A stretch of DNA of 64,000 nt from assembly GCF_900109265.1 (NCBI RefSeq), contig NZ_FNZM01000019.1, forward strand, positions 62,001 through 126,000, written 5' to 3'. The translations under genes and the position numbers were made by a program. Under the pieces are notes generated by a model. That model was not told where the DNA came from. It did no database searches and worked only from the letters and a program-made list of their open reading frames with translations. The stretch is from Paraburkholderia tropica. GTDB lineage: Bacteria; Pseudomonadota; Gammaproteobacteria; Burkholderiales; Burkholderiaceae. Every line of letters begins with the position of its first letter. The stretch's first letter is position 1. Positions 63,995-64,000 of this stretch are shown here, piece after piece.

Positions 63995-64000
63995 TGTGTT

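Overview
The window is a high-GC stretch of about 64 kb from the chromosome of a Burkholderiaceae bacterium, most likely Paraburkholderia, Caballeronia or a close relative. This rests on the gene families (DUF4148, DUF3331, DUF4136-type lipoprotein, ESPR-type trimeric autotransporter, an acnD/prpF methylcitrate cluster with a PrpR activator) and on uniform codon use. It carries no phage, insertion sequence, CRISPR array, rRNA or tRNA that I can recognise. The genus is an inference.

Layout. 1-1115: the end of a cobalamin gene (cobB-type) and bluB. 1296-7471: a lipoprotein, then a minus-strand signalling operon (OmpR-type regulator, LysM/FecR periplasmic protein, CHASE2 histidine kinase) and a small hypothetical gene. 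8461-14634: cell-surface genes, namely an OmpA-type lipoprotein, a trimeric autotransporter broken by a 22-bp deletion between near-identical 465-bp repeats, and an SH3/proline-glycine-rich secreted protein. 14700-16919: ribA, a two-CBS protein and a DUF4148 protein. 17144-21878: a [2Fe-2S]/molybdopterin/triheme cytochrome oxidoreductase operon ending in a DNA-3-methyladenine glycosylase. 22213-30957: a hypothetical gene, then prpR diverging from prpB-prpC-acnD-prpF, which breaks down propionyl-CoA through the 2-methylcitrate cycle; a -24/-12 promoter and upstream palindromes lie between them. 31064-36195: an NlpD-like activator, an OpgC-type membrane protein, a secreted esterase and an AI-2E-type permease. 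36678-40601: DUF3331, a hotdog thioesterase and the B12-dependent ribonucleotide reductase nrdJ. 40629-46100: a LysR regulator diverging from acyl-CoA dehydrogenase, CoA-transferase and MHS transporter genes, a catabolic unit for an unidentified carboxylic acid. 46121-54372: a globin-GAF-EAL phosphodiesterase, an outer-membrane protein, a hydroxyacid dehydrogenase, an AraC regulator diverging from a zinc alcohol dehydrogenase, and a second LysR gene. 54457-63994: a C39-like protein with a short tandem repeat, an HTH-receiver protein convergent with a hybrid kinase and a periplasmic molybdopterin-fold protein, a phosphoribosyltransferase-HAD fusion, a NERD-helicase fusion, a glutathione transferase, Zur and a lone receiver protein.

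How the parts fit. B12 synthesis (cobB, bluB) would supply the cofactor of NrdJ. The prp cluster has its own divergent sigma-54 activator. Two sensory loci pair a kinase with a secreted or periplasmic partner gene (FecR/LysM with the CHASE2 kinase; the molybdopterin-fold protein with the hybrid kinase). No single undescribed system stands out beyond doubt. The best candidates for a closer look are the molybdopterin-fold/hybrid kinase/HTH-receiver module, the FecR-CHASE2 operon, the phosphoribosyltransferase-HAD fusion, the predicted leaderless zur transcript and the repeat-driven break in the adhesin gene.
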